Below the pieces are notes generated by a model that saw only the letters and a list, made by a program, of their open reading frames with translations, was not told where the DNA came from and did no database searches. DNA of 64,000 nucleotides from Leptospira licerasiae serovar Varillal str. VAR 010 (lineage in GTDB: Bacteria; Spirochaetota; Leptospiria; Leptospirales; Leptospiraceae). The first letter of the stretch is position 1, and the number at the start of each line of letters is the position of its first letter. Made by a program: the position numbers and the translations under genes. The stretch lies in contig NZ_AHOO02000012.1 of the NCBI RefSeq assembly GCF_000244755.1, positions 181,193-245,192 of the forward strand, written 5' to 3'. Below are positions 7,347 through 16,343 of the stretch, piece after piece.

Positions 7347-9764
7347 ATGAAATATTATTCTTACAGGGTCCTTTTTTTTCTTCTTTTACTTTTATCAAAT
7401 ATTTATTGTTATAAGCCTCCTCAAGCATCCACACTTTTAGATCTTTTCAGTCTAAAAACCGATCTGGATGCGTTCAATACTCCGATCAAAGTTTTTGTAC
7501 AAGTTTCCGGTTTAAGTTCAGGAACACTTACCGTTTCCAATCATATGGGAGAGACATTGTCGTTCCCTTCAAATGGGACACAACAATTCCCTACTCTGGT
7601 CAAAATGAGCGACCAATATTCAGTTTCTATAATAGGCATTTCAGGAGCCTCTTCCCAGCAAGAATGTAAGATCAGCAACCCGGATGGACCGATTATATAT
7701 CCAAGAACCGTGATCTATATCAGCTGTGGGAAAATATTCTACGATCTATCCGTCAAAGTAATCGGTTTGGATCCATCTATTTCAGGCACCAGTCCTTTAG
7801 TTTTGCAAAATATGTCGGACAAGATTACCTTTACTGCGGACGGAGCAAAAACATTTGCTCATAAGGTTGGAGATTCTGCGAATTATTCCGTTAGTTTTAT
7901 ATCTATTCCGACAGGCCATACTTGTCATTTTATTCCGAACGGTTCCGGAACCGGGACCATGTCCGGAGCTCCGCTCACATTACTCTTGGATTGTATTTCC
8001 GTTTTGGAAATTTTTCCTAAGTCCAAGATACTTACTCCGAATGGAAAGGTTTCTATCAGACTTTCCTTTCATGGAGTGGACCCGGGAAGTTGCAGTCTCG
8101 ATCCGATTATTATCGCGGGAAAAAACAATGTGGCTTCTCTAACAAATCCGCCAAGCATCACTTATCCTTCCGCACCGGACGATCATACGATCGTGATCAC
8201 TCCTAATTCCCCCGACAAATGGGGGCCTCCCGGAAATTCATTCTTTGAATTAATCGGTTGTACTGCCAAAAGTTTGCCCATCCAAAATGGAAATCCGATC
8301 CATTACGATTTTATAACATCTTCCAATATTCGTTTGGTGGATGAAGGTAATGGAATAGACGATCCAGGATGTGGAACAGGTTTCGGGCCTAGTGCTTTCT
8401 GCAAAAGTATAGAAAAAGGAGTCCAAGAATGCGATTTAAGCGGATCCGTTTGTTCCGTATTCGTATCGGAAGGAAGTTATACTCCGGCCTCTCAGATTTT
8501 TTTAGGAGGGACCACTTCCCTAATCGGAGGTTTCGCTTCCGGTTTTCCAGATCTGGATTCAGATCCAAGTATTCATCCTACAAGAATTGTAGACGATACA
8601 CTCTCCAGTTGTGGGACTTCCTTCGCAAATTTCTGCAATGCTATTTTGATCTCTACTACTTCTTTAAACTTACCTAGTACAAATCTTTCCGTAATCGGAT
8701 TTCAAATACAAATGAACCTAATAGGAGATTATTCTACCGGGATCCAAGTTTTAAATTCCAGGACAAATCTAGGACAGATCATCATCTCTAAAAATATGAT
8801 TTTCGGAAGCGAAACAAATTCCAACGGTTTCGGGATCCGCACAGGATTACTCCTCAATCAATCGGACAATGTAATAATAACTGAAAATTGGTTGAGAGGC
8901 GGTTCCGGAAGATCTCATTCCATTGGAGCAATGTTAGAAGGATCCGGCGCATTTGACCAACCTATCATACTTTCCAGAAATATCTTAGATGGACTGGTGA
9001 GTATAGAACCGGCAGGATTCAGCGCAGGTCTTTGGATAGAAACGGGGAATTTTGAAGGAGTGATCGTATCAGAAAATAAAATCAATGCGTACCAATATCT
9101 AAATCCGGGATTGGTTTCAGAAACTTCTTACGGGATAATTTTCACTGACGCGGCGGACTCCAGCAATATTATAAATAACGATATTTATATCGGAAACTCT
9201 CAAAATACCTCCTTAGGAAAATCGACAGGGATATTTGTTCAGGCAGGATTCGGAATTCATAGAATCCTAAATAACCAGATTTTCTCCAGAGATCAATTCT
9301 CCAATAGCGCAGGTATCAATTTTGCAACTCCTCCGGATACAAATTCCGTTATAAGAGGAAATAATTATTTCGTAAGTGTGCCGGTAGTCACGGGATTAGA
9401 CCAATATATTTTCTGCGGAACCGAACTAAACCAAGAAGATTGTGCTCATCCGATCTCAGGACAATTCATCGGAAATTATTCCAATAGTTACGGTGCAGAT
9501 CCTAAGTTTGCGAACACGATTGACATCGAAAAGATCTGGAATTTCAATCTTCCCGTTGGAATTCCTACATCAACAAACTCACCTTGTTCCTCTTTATATG
9601 GTGGAGTAGACCTAAGTACGATCACACTTCCGATCACTGCGATCCCTTTTATACAAACGGATTTTTATGGAAGTCCAAGAACAAATTCTGCCAGCCCATT
9701 CACTCCTTTCGGAGCCGGTTCCATTTCGATCGGTGCAATAGAATCGGATACAAATTGTTTCTGA
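7347..9764 (+). CDS. large lipoprotein with two beta domains and a parallel beta-helix
   Basis: 805 residues. The signal peptide ends NIYC (Cys21). Two copies of the ~80-residue beta domain follow (about 48-127 and 133-216), each with a YSVS strand and a terminal Cys, as in the upstream protein. A linker domain (220-330) precedes a Cys-containing segment (DDPGCGTGFGPSAFCKSI). A long region (about 430-710) is rich in short N/G/I-containing turns such as ISKNMIFG, ITENWLRGG and LSRNILDG, typical of a right-handed parallel beta-helix. Such helices bind or cleave polysaccharide or act as adhesins; no catalytic residues could be assigned. Probably at the outer membrane. Confidence 0.8.
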   Translation: MKYYSYRVLFFLLLLLSNIYCYKPPQASTLLDLFSLKTDLDAFNTPIKVFVQVSGLSSGTLTVSNHMGETLSFPSNGTQQFPTLVKMSDQYSVSIIGISGASSQQECKISNPDGPIIYPRTVIYISCGKIFYDLSVKVIGLDPSISGTSPLVLQNMSDKITFTADGAKTFAHKVGDSANYSVSFISIPTGHTCHFIPNGSGTGTMSGAPLTLLLDCISVLEIFPKSKILTPNGKVSIRLSFHGVDPGSCSLDPIIIAGKNNVASLTNPPSITYPSAPDDHTIVITPNSPDKWGPPGNSFFELIGCTAKSLPIQNGNPIHYDFITSSNIRLVDEGNGIDDPGCGTGFGPSAFCKSIEKGVQECDLSGSVCSVFVSEGSYTPASQIFLGGTTSLIGGFASGFPDLDSDPSIHPTRIVDDTLSSCGTSFANFCNAILISTTSLNLPSTNLSVIGFQIQMNLIGDYSTGIQVLNSRTNLGQIIISKNMIFGSETNSNGFGIRTGLLLNQSDNVIITENWLRGGSGRSHSIGAMLEGSGAFDQPIILSRNILDGLVSIEPAGFSAGLWIETGNFEGVIVSENKINAYQYLNPGLVSETSYGIIFTDAADSSNIINNDIYIGNSQNTSLGKSTGIFVQAGFGIHRILNNQIFSRDQFSNSAGINFATPPDTNSVIRGNNYFVSVPVVTGLDQYIFCGTELNQEDCAHPISGQFIGNYSNSYGADPKFANTIDIEKIWNFNLPVGIPTSTNSPCSSLYGGVDLSTITLPITAIPFIQTDFYGSPRTNSASPFTPFGAGSISIGAIESDTNCF

Positions 9765-9850
9765 AAACTTATACCGAAGACCAATAAATACGAGATAACC
9801 TGACCGGATTTAAGACTTGATAGATCCTAATTGACTCTTTCCATGGAAGT

Positions 9851-10369
9851 ATGTCAGACATTTCGATTTACGAGATCACAGTAACACAAGTAATCAAAAA
9901 CTTAGAGCACTTAAAACGATTTATCGATAAAGGCAAAAGTTTTGCCGAATCCAAAAAGATCGATATGGATATTTTATTGAATTCGAGACTCGCACCTGAC
10001 CAATACAATTTTATCCGCCAAATCCAGTTAGCTTGTGATACGGCAAAATTAGGAGCGGCACGTTTAACTGGAAAACAATTCCAAACACATGAAGATACGG
10101 AAAAGACACTGGCAGAAGTGATCGAAAGGATCGATTCAGTCATCGGTATATTGAAAGGCCTGAAACCGGAAGATTATAAAGATGCTTCCGAGAATAAAAT
10201 TTCTTTGCCTCGTTGGGAAGGTAAATCGTTAACCGGAAAAGAATACGCTCTGCATCATATGATCCCGAACTTCTTCTTTCATATAGTAACAGCCTACGAT
10301 ATTCTCAGACATAACGGAGTCGAACTGGGAAAGAAGGACTATCTGGGAGACTTCCCTTTTAAATCTTAA
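9851..10369 (+). CDS. DUF1993 family protein
   Basis: 172 residues, full length for DUF1993. It begins with the family-like ISIYEITVTQVIKNLEHL, contains a long helical middle with QIQLACDTAKLGAARL, and ends with HHMIPNFFFHIVTAYDILRH, where conserved histidines sit. The fold is probably a DinB-like four-helix bundle. No function is established. It is separated from its neighbours by about 85 bp upstream and 250 bp downstream and looks monocistronic. Confidence 0.85.
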   Translation: MSDISIYEITVTQVIKNLEHLKRFIDKGKSFAESKKIDMDILLNSRLAPDQYNFIRQIQLACDTAKLGAARLTGKQFQTHEDTEKTLAEVIERIDSVIGILKGLKPEDYKDASENKISLPRWEGKSLTGKEYALHHMIPNFFFHIVTAYDILRHNGVELGKKDYLGDFPFKS

Positions 10370-10383
10370 GATTCTGGGCGCCT

Positions 10384-10438
10384 GCCGTTTCACGGCACCG
10401 GACTCTCCGCTCCAATCAGCGGTCCACCGTAAACGGTG
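10384..10438. repeat. three tandem GC-rich hairpins
   Basis: Three short stem-loops follow one another: GCCGT-TTC-ACGGC (10384-10396), CCGCT-CCAATC-AGCGG (10407-10422) and CACCGT-AA-ACGGTG (10425-10438). The block to about 10500 is clearly GC-richer than the flanks. It resembles a short extragenic palindromic cluster. It may end transcription of the DUF1993 gene, but no T-run follows. Confidence 0.5.
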
Positions 10439-10574
10439 CACCGCCGGATTTCCGCTTCGATTCCTGGCGCGGGCTGCAAAATCACACAGGAACCCTGCCG
10501 AGACGTAAAATAATTTGAAATGTAGTCACTTCGACAACCCCGAACTTTTTTCCCAAAATCCTCACTTTTTTAAA

Positions 10575-10628
10575 ACTTAGGTATTTACCTAAGTTTCTTT
10601 CTATGCTATAGTTAGGTAAGTGCCTAAG
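10575..10628 (+). promoter_or_regulatory. ArsR promoter with two palindromic operators, possibly leaderless
   Basis: The perfect palindrome ACTTAGGTATTTACCTAAGT (10575-10594) overlaps a TTTACC -35 (10584-10589). A TATAGT -10 follows after exactly 17 bp (10607-10612). A second, imperfect copy, TTAGGTAAGTGCCTAA (10612-10627), covers the GTG start at 10620. The predicted transcription start (about 10619-10620) coincides with the start codon, so the mRNA may have no leader. Confidence 0.65.
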
Positions 10629-10967
10629 TATAGTAACAGTCTGGATAACCTGTTTCATGCTCTTGGGGACCCCACAAGAAGGTCCATCTTAGAGCGTTTG
10701 AGTATGGGCCCGGCGACAGTGGGAGAATTGGCGGAGCCGTTCAAAATGGCCCTTCCTTCCTTGATGCAACATCTAAGCGTGTTGGAAGATTCTTCTCTGG
10801 TTCGTTCCGAAAAAGTGGGTAGAGTAAGGACTTATAAACTTACCCAAGACACCATGCAAGCGGGAGAAGACTGGTTCGTTAGACAACGCACCCTCTGGGA
10901 CAGAAGGCTTGATCAACTGGACAGTTACTTACTTGAAATGAAGGAGAAAGAAAATGGCAAAAACTAA
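10620..10967 (+). CDS. ArsR-family repressor paired with an AHSA1 gene
   Basis: 115 residues. The N-terminus [20 protein letters not shown] and the recognition region [18 protein letters not shown] are typical of the non-metal ArsR subgroup that travels with SRPBCC genes. The C-terminal helix is extended ([20 protein letters not shown]). The GTG at 10620 lies inside an operator-like palindrome and has no usable upstream leader if the predicted promoter is right. The next gene overlaps by 14 bp, so the two are translated together. Autoregulation is inferred from the two operators. Confidence 0.88.
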   Translation: MPKYSNSLDNLFHALGDPTRRSILERLSMGPATVGELAEPFKMALPSLMQHLSVLEDSSLVRSEKVGRVRTYKLTQDTMQAGEDWFVRQRTLWDRRLDQLDSYLLEMKEKENGKN

Positions 10968-11442
10968 CTATTACCAACCGGACCCTAAAACAGATCTAGT
11001 TCTTGAGCGGATCGTAGACGTTCCTACAGAACTCGTTTGGAAAGCATGGACCACCCCGGAACATATCCTAAAATGGTTTACCCCTGCCCCTTGGAAGACT
11101 ATCGATTGCGAAATTGATCTTCGTCCGGGCGGGATCTTCCGCACGACTATGTTGTCTCCGGAAGGACAAGAGTTCCCGAATAACGGTTGTTTTCTGGATA
11201 TAGTCGAAAATGAAAAACTTGTATTCACTGATATTTTCGAGCCGGGTTTTAAACCTACCCCAAGCGGCGGATTTTTTACCGCGATACTTACATTAGAAAA
11301 ACATGGTAATGGGACCAGGTATCAAGTCCTAGCACGTCACAAAGACGAAGAGAGCAGAAAAAGACACGAAGAAATGGGTTTCCACGAGGGTTGGAATGCT
11401 GCTCTGGACCAATTAGTAGAGCTTATGAAAGCAGTTCGTTAA
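10954..11442 (+). CDS. SRPBCC/AHSA1-domain protein
   Basis: 162 residues forming one START-like (Bet v 1) hydrophobic pocket domain of the AHSA1 family. Visible marks are the N-terminal [20 protein letters not shown] strand-helix, the [11 protein letters not shown] hairpin and the C-terminal [15 protein letters not shown] helix. Members bind small hydrophobic ligands, and few have known functions. It overlaps the ArsR gene by 14 bp, and the pair probably senses and handles the same compound. A strong terminator follows at 11462-11508. Confidence 0.88.
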   Translation: MAKTNYYQPDPKTDLVLERIVDVPTELVWKAWTTPEHILKWFTPAPWKTIDCEIDLRPGGIFRTTMLSPEGQEFPNNGCFLDIVENEKLVFTDIFEPGFKPTPSGGFFTAILTLEKHGNGTRYQVLARHKDEESRKRHEEMGFHEGWNAALDQLVELMKAVR

Positions 11443-11461
11443 GAATCGCTAATACGGACGA

Positions 11462-11508
11462 TCATCTAAAATCGGGAATTCGCTCCTCCGGTTTTAGATG
11501 ACCTTTTT
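11462..11508 (+). terminator. rho-independent terminator after the ArsR/AHSA1 operon
   Basis: Arms TCATCTAAAA (11462-11471) and TTTTAGATGA (11492-11501) pair perfectly, with further CGG/CCG pairing inside, and a TTTTT run follows at 11504-11508. Confidence 0.8.
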
Positions 11509-11516
11509 ATTATATT

Positions 11517-12194
11517 CTAATTTTCAGAGATCCCCTGCTCTTTTCTCCATTTCATAGAGTATTCTCTTTTCCAACTTCTAAAACCGAGTAACCTCGCAGT
11601 AGGAGAAATCAAAAAAGAAAGTATCTTCTGAACGGATACGGGAGGACTAGCCAAATACGTATCATCGTAATATCCTGTGACTAACATAGCTTGTAAAAAA
11701 AATGAGAAATCATTTCGAGGAGTTTCTTTCTCCGTAAAAAATCCATGGATCTGAGTGAGGAAAAGCGCCCATTTTCCGGACGGTTTCACTCTTACGATCG
11801 CATTTAATTCCAGAAAACCATGATTAAACGGTTGGTGAGTGGTTCCTTTCGGGATAGTAAAAGATTCTCCCGGTTTTAATTCGTAAGTTTTACCGTCGCA
11901 TACAACAGTCAATTCTCCCTTCTTAACGATAAAGGTCTCATCGTAATTAGGATGGATATGAGGTTTTGGTATCGCACCACCAGGCTTCAAAAAAAGCTCT
12001 GCCTCCGAAAATTCCGCCGAATCCGTTTTTAAAAAGGTCACTTTTTCGGAAGCGAAATTATTTATGATCGTATCTCCCTGCATAGGATATAGATCTGAAG
12101 GTGGAGAAGGCTCGGGGAAAATCATATGATGTAATAGACTCCCCAGAAATATATAGGCAAGGATACCGTATAATAGAAGTTTAATTTGTTTCAC
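11517..12194 (-). CDS. membrane-anchored cupin-domain protein
   Basis: 225 residues with a GTG start preceded by GGAG at good spacing. An N-terminal hydrophobic helix (5-23) probably anchors it. One cupin domain follows, with both motifs complete: His79, His81 and Glu86 in the first; Gly109, Pro115, Gly117, His120 and Asn124 in the second. A metal site is therefore likely. The C-terminal ~80 residues contain another hydrophobic stretch (FFLQAMLVTGYY) and a basic tail. The reaction is unknown. It lies directly downstream of an XRE regulator gene, with a perfect inverted repeat in the gap. Confidence 0.8.
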   Translation of the reverse strand: MKQIKLLLYGILAYIFLGSLLHHMIFPEPSPPSDLYPMQGDTIINNFASEKVTFLKTDSAEFSEAELFLKPGGAIPKPHIHPNYDETFIVKKGELTVVCDGKTYELKPGESFTIPKGTTHQPFNHGFLELNAIVRVKPSGKWALFLTQIHGFFTEKETPRNDFSFFLQAMLVTGYYDDTYLASPPVSVQKILSFLISPTARLLGFRSWKREYSMKWRKEQGISEN

Positions 12195-12216
12195 TCTTTT
12201 CTCCGAATTTACTTAT

Positions 12217-12241
12217 AATAAGAGATATAAAATCTCTTATT
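12217..12241. promoter_or_regulatory. perfect inverted repeat upstream of the cupin gene, candidate operator
   Basis: AATAAGAGAT-ATAAA-ATCTCTTATT has 10-bp arms and a 5-bp spacer, 23 bp upstream of the cupin start. No T-run follows on either strand, so an operator is more likely than a terminator. The adjacent XRE regulator is the obvious candidate protein. Confidence 0.55.
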
Positions 12242-12275
12242 GTAAAAAATTAACATCTTCGGATCAAAAACTCAA

Positions 12276-13070
12276 TTACCAGGAGGTAATATTATCCATT
12301 TTAGTAGGCGCAGTTGAAAACTTGATGGCAAGCTGTTTGGACCTCTCTATAAATCGTTCCATCGAAGAGTAAGTCTTTTCATCGGAAGGGATCATATAAT
12401 AACAACGGATAGACGCAGAATTGATATCAAAAGGATGCCCGATTACGGTTTCCAATAAATCAAAGGATAGTATTCCTTCATATCTTAAGCGAATTTTCGG
12501 AAGTTTTTTCAGATCATTTTTTCGTATTTCAATTTTTTTATTAGAATTTTGGTCAATCACCAACTCTTCGAATGTATTACAATTACTCATCCGGTCTTGA
12601 AAGACCTCATAGTCCAACAAATAAGGTCCAAAACCATTTTCACTTAAAATAAGTTCATTACGACTCATTCCTTCTAAGGATAAACATGTTTCGTTCAATT
12701 CCGAGATAAGACAGCGCATCCCCATATTGCTTACGATGATCTTTCCATTTAGATCCACTGCACAAGCAGGGTTTGGATCTTGGCTTAAGATCATTTTTTT
12801 TAAAACTTCATTTTCGGCGTATTGTTCTACCTGAAAGGAAGATAGGTCGGAAGAAAATCCCGCCGCAGCAAACAAAATATTACGATAGGGAGAAGAAATC
12901 CCCAAAGCTTCGGTTAATTTACGGACAATCTCTCTTCCAGGTTTTGCCCTACCTGATTCCAAAAAACTAAGATGTTTAGATGAAATACCCGCATCCAAAG
13001 CCAGATCCAACTGGCTTTTCCGTTTACTATCTCTTAAAATTCTCAAGACCTTTCCGAAGGAATTGAACAT
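12276..13070 (-). CDS. XRE-family regulator with MmyB-like ligand-binding domain
   Basis: 264 residues from the ATG at 13070, which has AGGGGA seven bases upstream; an in-frame ATG at 13109 lacks one. An N-terminal XRE helix-turn-helix (about 1-65; SQLDLALDAGISSKHLSFLE with the typical ESGRAKPGREIVRKL extension) is followed by a domain of about 190 residues resembling the MmyB-like transcription regulator ligand-binding (MLTR) fold. In such proteins this PAS-like domain is thought to bind fatty acid-like ligands. It lies 81 bp upstream of the cupin gene on the same strand. Confidence 0.82.
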   Translation of the reverse strand: MFNSFGKVLRILRDSKRKSQLDLALDAGISSKHLSFLESGRAKPGREIVRKLTEALGISSPYRNILFAAAGFSSDLSSFQVEQYAENEVLKKMILSQDPNPACAVDLNGKIIVSNMGMRCLISELNETCLSLEGMSRNELILSENGFGPYLLDYEVFQDRMSNCNTFEELVIDQNSNKKIEIRKNDLKKLPKIRLRYEGILSFDLLETVIGHPFDINSASIRCYYMIPSDEKTYSSMERFIERSKQLAIKFSTAPTKMDNITSW

Positions 13071-13187
13071 ATTATTTCCCCTATTACGATATAGTTCGGT
13101 TAGATCCATATCTTGGGAGATTTAATGAGAGAATATTCTATTCGGAAAGTTCAGAACAAACATTACACTTTCAGGAATAGGATACGT

Positions 13188-13203
13188 AAAAAACCTTTCA
13201 GGT
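13188..13203 (-). terminator. weak terminator after the nor operon
   Basis: On the minus strand ACCT-GAA-AGGT is followed by a run of six T (13193-13188), 13 bp after the cytochrome c' stop. The stem is short. Confidence 0.4.
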
Positions 13204-13215
13204 CTTTATTATATT

Positions 13216-13683
13216 CTAGAATGCAATCTTATACGTTGCGTGACATCGAACACAATTTTGAGTGAGTTTATCCAATTCTTTCAGGATAATTTTAGGTTCT
13301 TTCTTTTGTCTTAGATCTTCCGCGATCTTATCGAATTGGGCGTGAGTTCCGAATCCTAGTTGTTTGAATTCGATGGGTAATTTCAAAAGGATCGTCTTTT
13401 CTTCATCTTCCAATTTTTTTACCATACCCATTCCGCTGGCAGAGGCAGCCAATTCCGCTTTTTTATAATCGTCGTCGGCTAATGCGGCGACAATACCGTT
13501 CACGGATGTAAGTAATCCCCTCATCTCCGTTAAGACTAAATTTTTCTCCTGCGGATTCAAATGAATTGCGGTCCTTCCGTCTATCGATTCGGATACATTT
13601 CCGGAAAAGAAAAAATACAGGAAAACGGAAGCAGAGATCGCCCATAACACCAAAGAAATCAATCCTAAGGGAATTTTTTTCAC
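13216..13683 (-). CDS. membrane-anchored cytochrome c'-like protein
   Basis: 155 residues: an N-terminal transmembrane anchor (about 5-27), a helical periplasmic domain, and a single heme site CVRCH (Cys144, Cys147, His148) near the C-terminus followed by ATYK. A C-terminal CxxCHxxY/K heme in a helical protein of this size is the pattern of cytochrome c', which binds NO and protects against it. It is the last gene of the nor cluster, 58 bp after norD, which fits an NO-buffering role. Most cytochromes c' are soluble; the anchor is a variation. The family call is by pattern only. Confidence 0.75.
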   Translation of the reverse strand: MKKIPLGLISLVLWAISASVFLYFFFSGNVSESIDGRTAIHLNPQEKNLVLTEMRGLLTSVNGIVAALADDDYKKAELAASASGMGMVKKLEDEEKTILLKLPIEFKQLGFGTHAQFDKIAEDLRQKKEPKIILKELDKLTQNCVRCHATYKIAF

Positions 13684-13741
13684 AATTTACTCCATGCTAA
13701 TAAAATAATATTTAAATAATATAATTTCCATTTTTACATCT

Positions 13742-15520
13742 TTATCGCACAAGCTTGATAAAAAAATCAGTCAAAGCTTCCGGTAATTCTTTGGGATTCG
13801 GCAAGATCCTATAAGATTCCTTTCCAAGCATTGCGGGAAGATATTGTTTCGCACTTTTATCTATTGCAAGTGCGAAAACTCCTACATTAGATCTCTCACA
13901 TTCGTTGATCGCCTTCTTCACATCTTCAATTCCATATTTCCCTTCATAACGATCGTAATCGTTCGGTTTTCCGTCCGTCAAAAGAAGGATCCAACGCTTC
14001 TGGCTTTTTTCTTTTTGGATCAAAGAGAGAGAATGACGGATAGCAGGACCTATCCTAGTGTATCCTTTTGCTTCCATAAGTCCGATCCGGTCTCTGGATC
14101 TTTCCCATGGTTCATCAAAACTTTTTATATTAGAATAATCGCAATGATTTCTAGTATTGGAATAAAACGAATCTATCCTAAAACGGTCCCCAAATTCAGC
14201 GCAAATTTGTCCGAATAATACAAGGGATGCTTTTTCCACATCCAAGATCCGCTGATTGTTCACATAAGAATCAGTAGATAGACTCATATCCGCAAGTAAA
14301 AGTATGGAAACTTCTCTAAGTCTATTTCTATCCGACAAATACACATTTTCGGTAGGAGTTTGTCCGCAGTAAAGGTCCGAAAAATACTGTAAAGCCGCAT
14401 CCAGATCTAAGTCTTCTCCATAAGCCTGTCTTTTCAGAGAAGTTTTAAGATTAAAAAAACGATTCATTCTTGATCTGAGTGAATTTAAGACACTATGGTT
14501 CTCGTGAAAGATCTTTTGGGCGAATCCATGATCTCCGTCAGGAAATATTTTAGGAAAGACCTTACAATGATCCTTTCTATATTTCCTTTTTTTAAAGTCC
14601 CATTCATCATACGAGATCGGATTTTCGCCCGAACGATCACTCTCCACTTCTCCAGCAAATAATCCCGAGAAAAAATCGGTCCTAAAAATGGAATGTGTAG
14701 GCTCGTTGGAACGAACAGTTTGCCTAAGATCCAGTTCTCTGATAGCTTCTTCTTGTTCCGATAAGTTATCCGATCCGTCAAAATCCCGCCAATTTCCTTG
14801 GAATTCTTCTGCAGTTTCCACCTTTTCGAATTGGTGCATCAAAGTGTAATCTTCTTGTGCTTTGAGATCCGCTTGGATCACTTCAATCCTTTCCCGAGGA
14901 AGGCCTTCCAATTCGGTCTCGATCTTATCATTTTCGGATTTTTGAGAAAGTAATTCCTGAGAAGAGACCCGATTTTCCATTTCCGAACCGGAAGAAGACA
15001 TCCAAACCCCGTACAACAAGGAAAGATCTTCGGGAACATTCTTATTCTTTAATATGGATCTCTGATAGACCCGTTCCACGTTTTCCACAGATCCGAAGAG
15101 AGATATTGCTTCAGGGAATTTAGTCTGTAAACTCAAGAGTACCCGAGGATAGGTTTCCGCTGCCGCTTTCAAGGATTCGTTCCTACTTCTATTTTCTCCT
15201 TTTTTCCAATGAAACCCTAACCTTCTTTGCTCGGAAATATAAAGAATCCTGAATATATAAAATTGAAGATTAGAGAATGTATCCGGACCATGAGAATAGG
15301 ATTGTGGTAAAAAGTAGACCCGGTCTTGGAATCCTCCTTCTTTTTCCGCGGGAAATATCTCTATATTTTCTCCGGTCAAAGACTTGGCCAGGATCGAAAG
15401 CCTTGGCTTAAGTTCGGAGAGCTTTGCTATTTTAGCTTCCGAGAATGGCTCTTTTTCGGAAGAAAAGATCTCTCTGACGGTGTTATAACTTTTTTTGAAT
15501 ATGAATTCTTCCCAACCCAT
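13742..15520 (-). CDS. norD: NorD, nitric oxide reductase activation protein (VWA domain)
   Basis: 592 residues. The C-terminal third is a von Willebrand A domain with the metal-ion-dependent adhesion site DMSLS (about 411) and the second loop TDGKPND (about 514). The N-terminal part is helical and charged, as in NorD/CbbO proteins. With the NorQ ATPase it forms a cytoplasmic chaperone complex that inserts the non-heme iron into NorB. It starts one base after the norQ stop, so the two are translationally coupled. Confidence 0.92.
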   Translation of the reverse strand: MGWEEFIFKKSYNTVREIFSSEKEPFSEAKIAKLSELKPRLSILAKSLTGENIEIFPAEKEGGFQDRVYFLPQSYSHGPDTFSNLQFYIFRILYISEQRRLGFHWKKGENRSRNESLKAAAETYPRVLLSLQTKFPEAISLFGSVENVERVYQRSILKNKNVPEDLSLLYGVWMSSSGSEMENRVSSQELLSQKSENDKIETELEGLPRERIEVIQADLKAQEDYTLMHQFEKVETAEEFQGNWRDFDGSDNLSEQEEAIRELDLRQTVRSNEPTHSIFRTDFFSGLFAGEVESDRSGENPISYDEWDFKKRKYRKDHCKVFPKIFPDGDHGFAQKIFHENHSVLNSLRSRMNRFFNLKTSLKRQAYGEDLDLDAALQYFSDLYCGQTPTENVYLSDRNRLREVSILLLADMSLSTDSYVNNQRILDVEKASLVLFGQICAEFGDRFRIDSFYSNTRNHCDYSNIKSFDEPWERSRDRIGLMEAKGYTRIGPAIRHSLSLIQKEKSQKRWILLLTDGKPNDYDRYEGKYGIEDVKKAINECERSNVGVFALAIDKSAKQYLPAMLGKESYRILPNPKELPEALTDFFIKLVR

Positions 15521-15521
15521 A

Positions 15522-16343
15522 TCAGATCATCAAAGATACTAGATCTTTTAATGAATGGATCGTATCCGGATCGTCGCTCAAAGGTTGGACTATGGCTACT
15601 TCACAGGATAAACGAGAAGGCAAACCTGTAGAGATCAATTTTGCGGCATCCACGAGTAGACGCGTGGAACATGATTCCAATAAACCCAATTCGGTAAGAT
15701 TTCGGATCTTTTCCGCAAGTTTCACGAGCTTAGAAGAAACGGAAGAAGAAATTCCGGTCTCATTACTCAATATTTCCGCTTCCGTTTCCTTATCGGGATA
15801 ATCAAACTGGATGGATATAAATCTCTGTCTTGTAGAAGGTTTTAATTCCTTCCAACCTCTCTGGTAACCTGGATTATAAGAAGCTACTAAAACGAAAGAA
15901 TCAGGGGCTTTCAAATTTTCATTTTTTCTATCTATAAAAATTTCCCTTCTGTGGTCCGTCAAAGGATGGATAGAAACGATTGTATCTGGCCTTGCTTCGG
16001 CTATTTCATCTATATATAATATTCCGCCCGATCGAACACTTCTGGTCAAAGGCCCGTCCTGCCAAACCGTTTCAGAACCTTGGATCAAAAACCTTCCGAG
16101 TAGATCCACTGCAGAAGTCTCCTCATGACAAGATACGCTTGTCATGGGAAGACCTAATTTAGAGGCCATAAATTCCACAAACCTGGTTTTACCACAGCCG
16201 GTAGGTCCCTTGAGTAAAATAGGCAGCTTATTCTTATAAGCGTGTTCGAATATTTCTATTTCTTGGCCTATCGGCTTATAATATGGGACTCCGGCCTCAG
16301 CTAACATTCCATTTTTATCATCTGTTTTAGGATCTACGGGCAA
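15522..16343 (-). CDS. norQ: NorQ, MoxR-type AAA+ ATPase
   Basis: 273 residues, the normal NorQ/CbbQ size. Walker A GPTGCGKT is at 46-53, Walker B ILYIDE at 108-113, then a sensor-type ASYNPGYQ segment and an arginine-containing STRQRFI finger region. It powers maturation of the nitric oxide reductase together with NorD. Its start overlaps the end of norB by 17 bp, which indicates coupled translation. Confidence 0.93.
   Translation of the reverse strand: MPVDPKTDDKNGMLAEAGVPYYKPIGQEIEIFEHAYKNKLPILLKGPTGCGKTRFVEFMASKLGLPMTSVSCHEETSAVDLLGRFLIQGSETVWQDGPLTRSVRSGGILYIDEIAEARPDTIVSIHPLTDHRREIFIDRKNENLKAPDSFVLVASYNPGYQRGWKELKPSTRQRFISIQFDYPDKETEAEILSNETGISSSVSSKLVKLAEKIRNLTELGLLESCSTRLLVDAAKLISTGLPSRLSCEVAIVQPLSDDPDTIHSLKDLVSLMI

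Noticed and set aside
10384..10500. Possible CRISPR or insertion-sequence remnant
   Set aside because: The stems differ from one another, there are no equal spacers, no terminal repeats and no transposase fragment.
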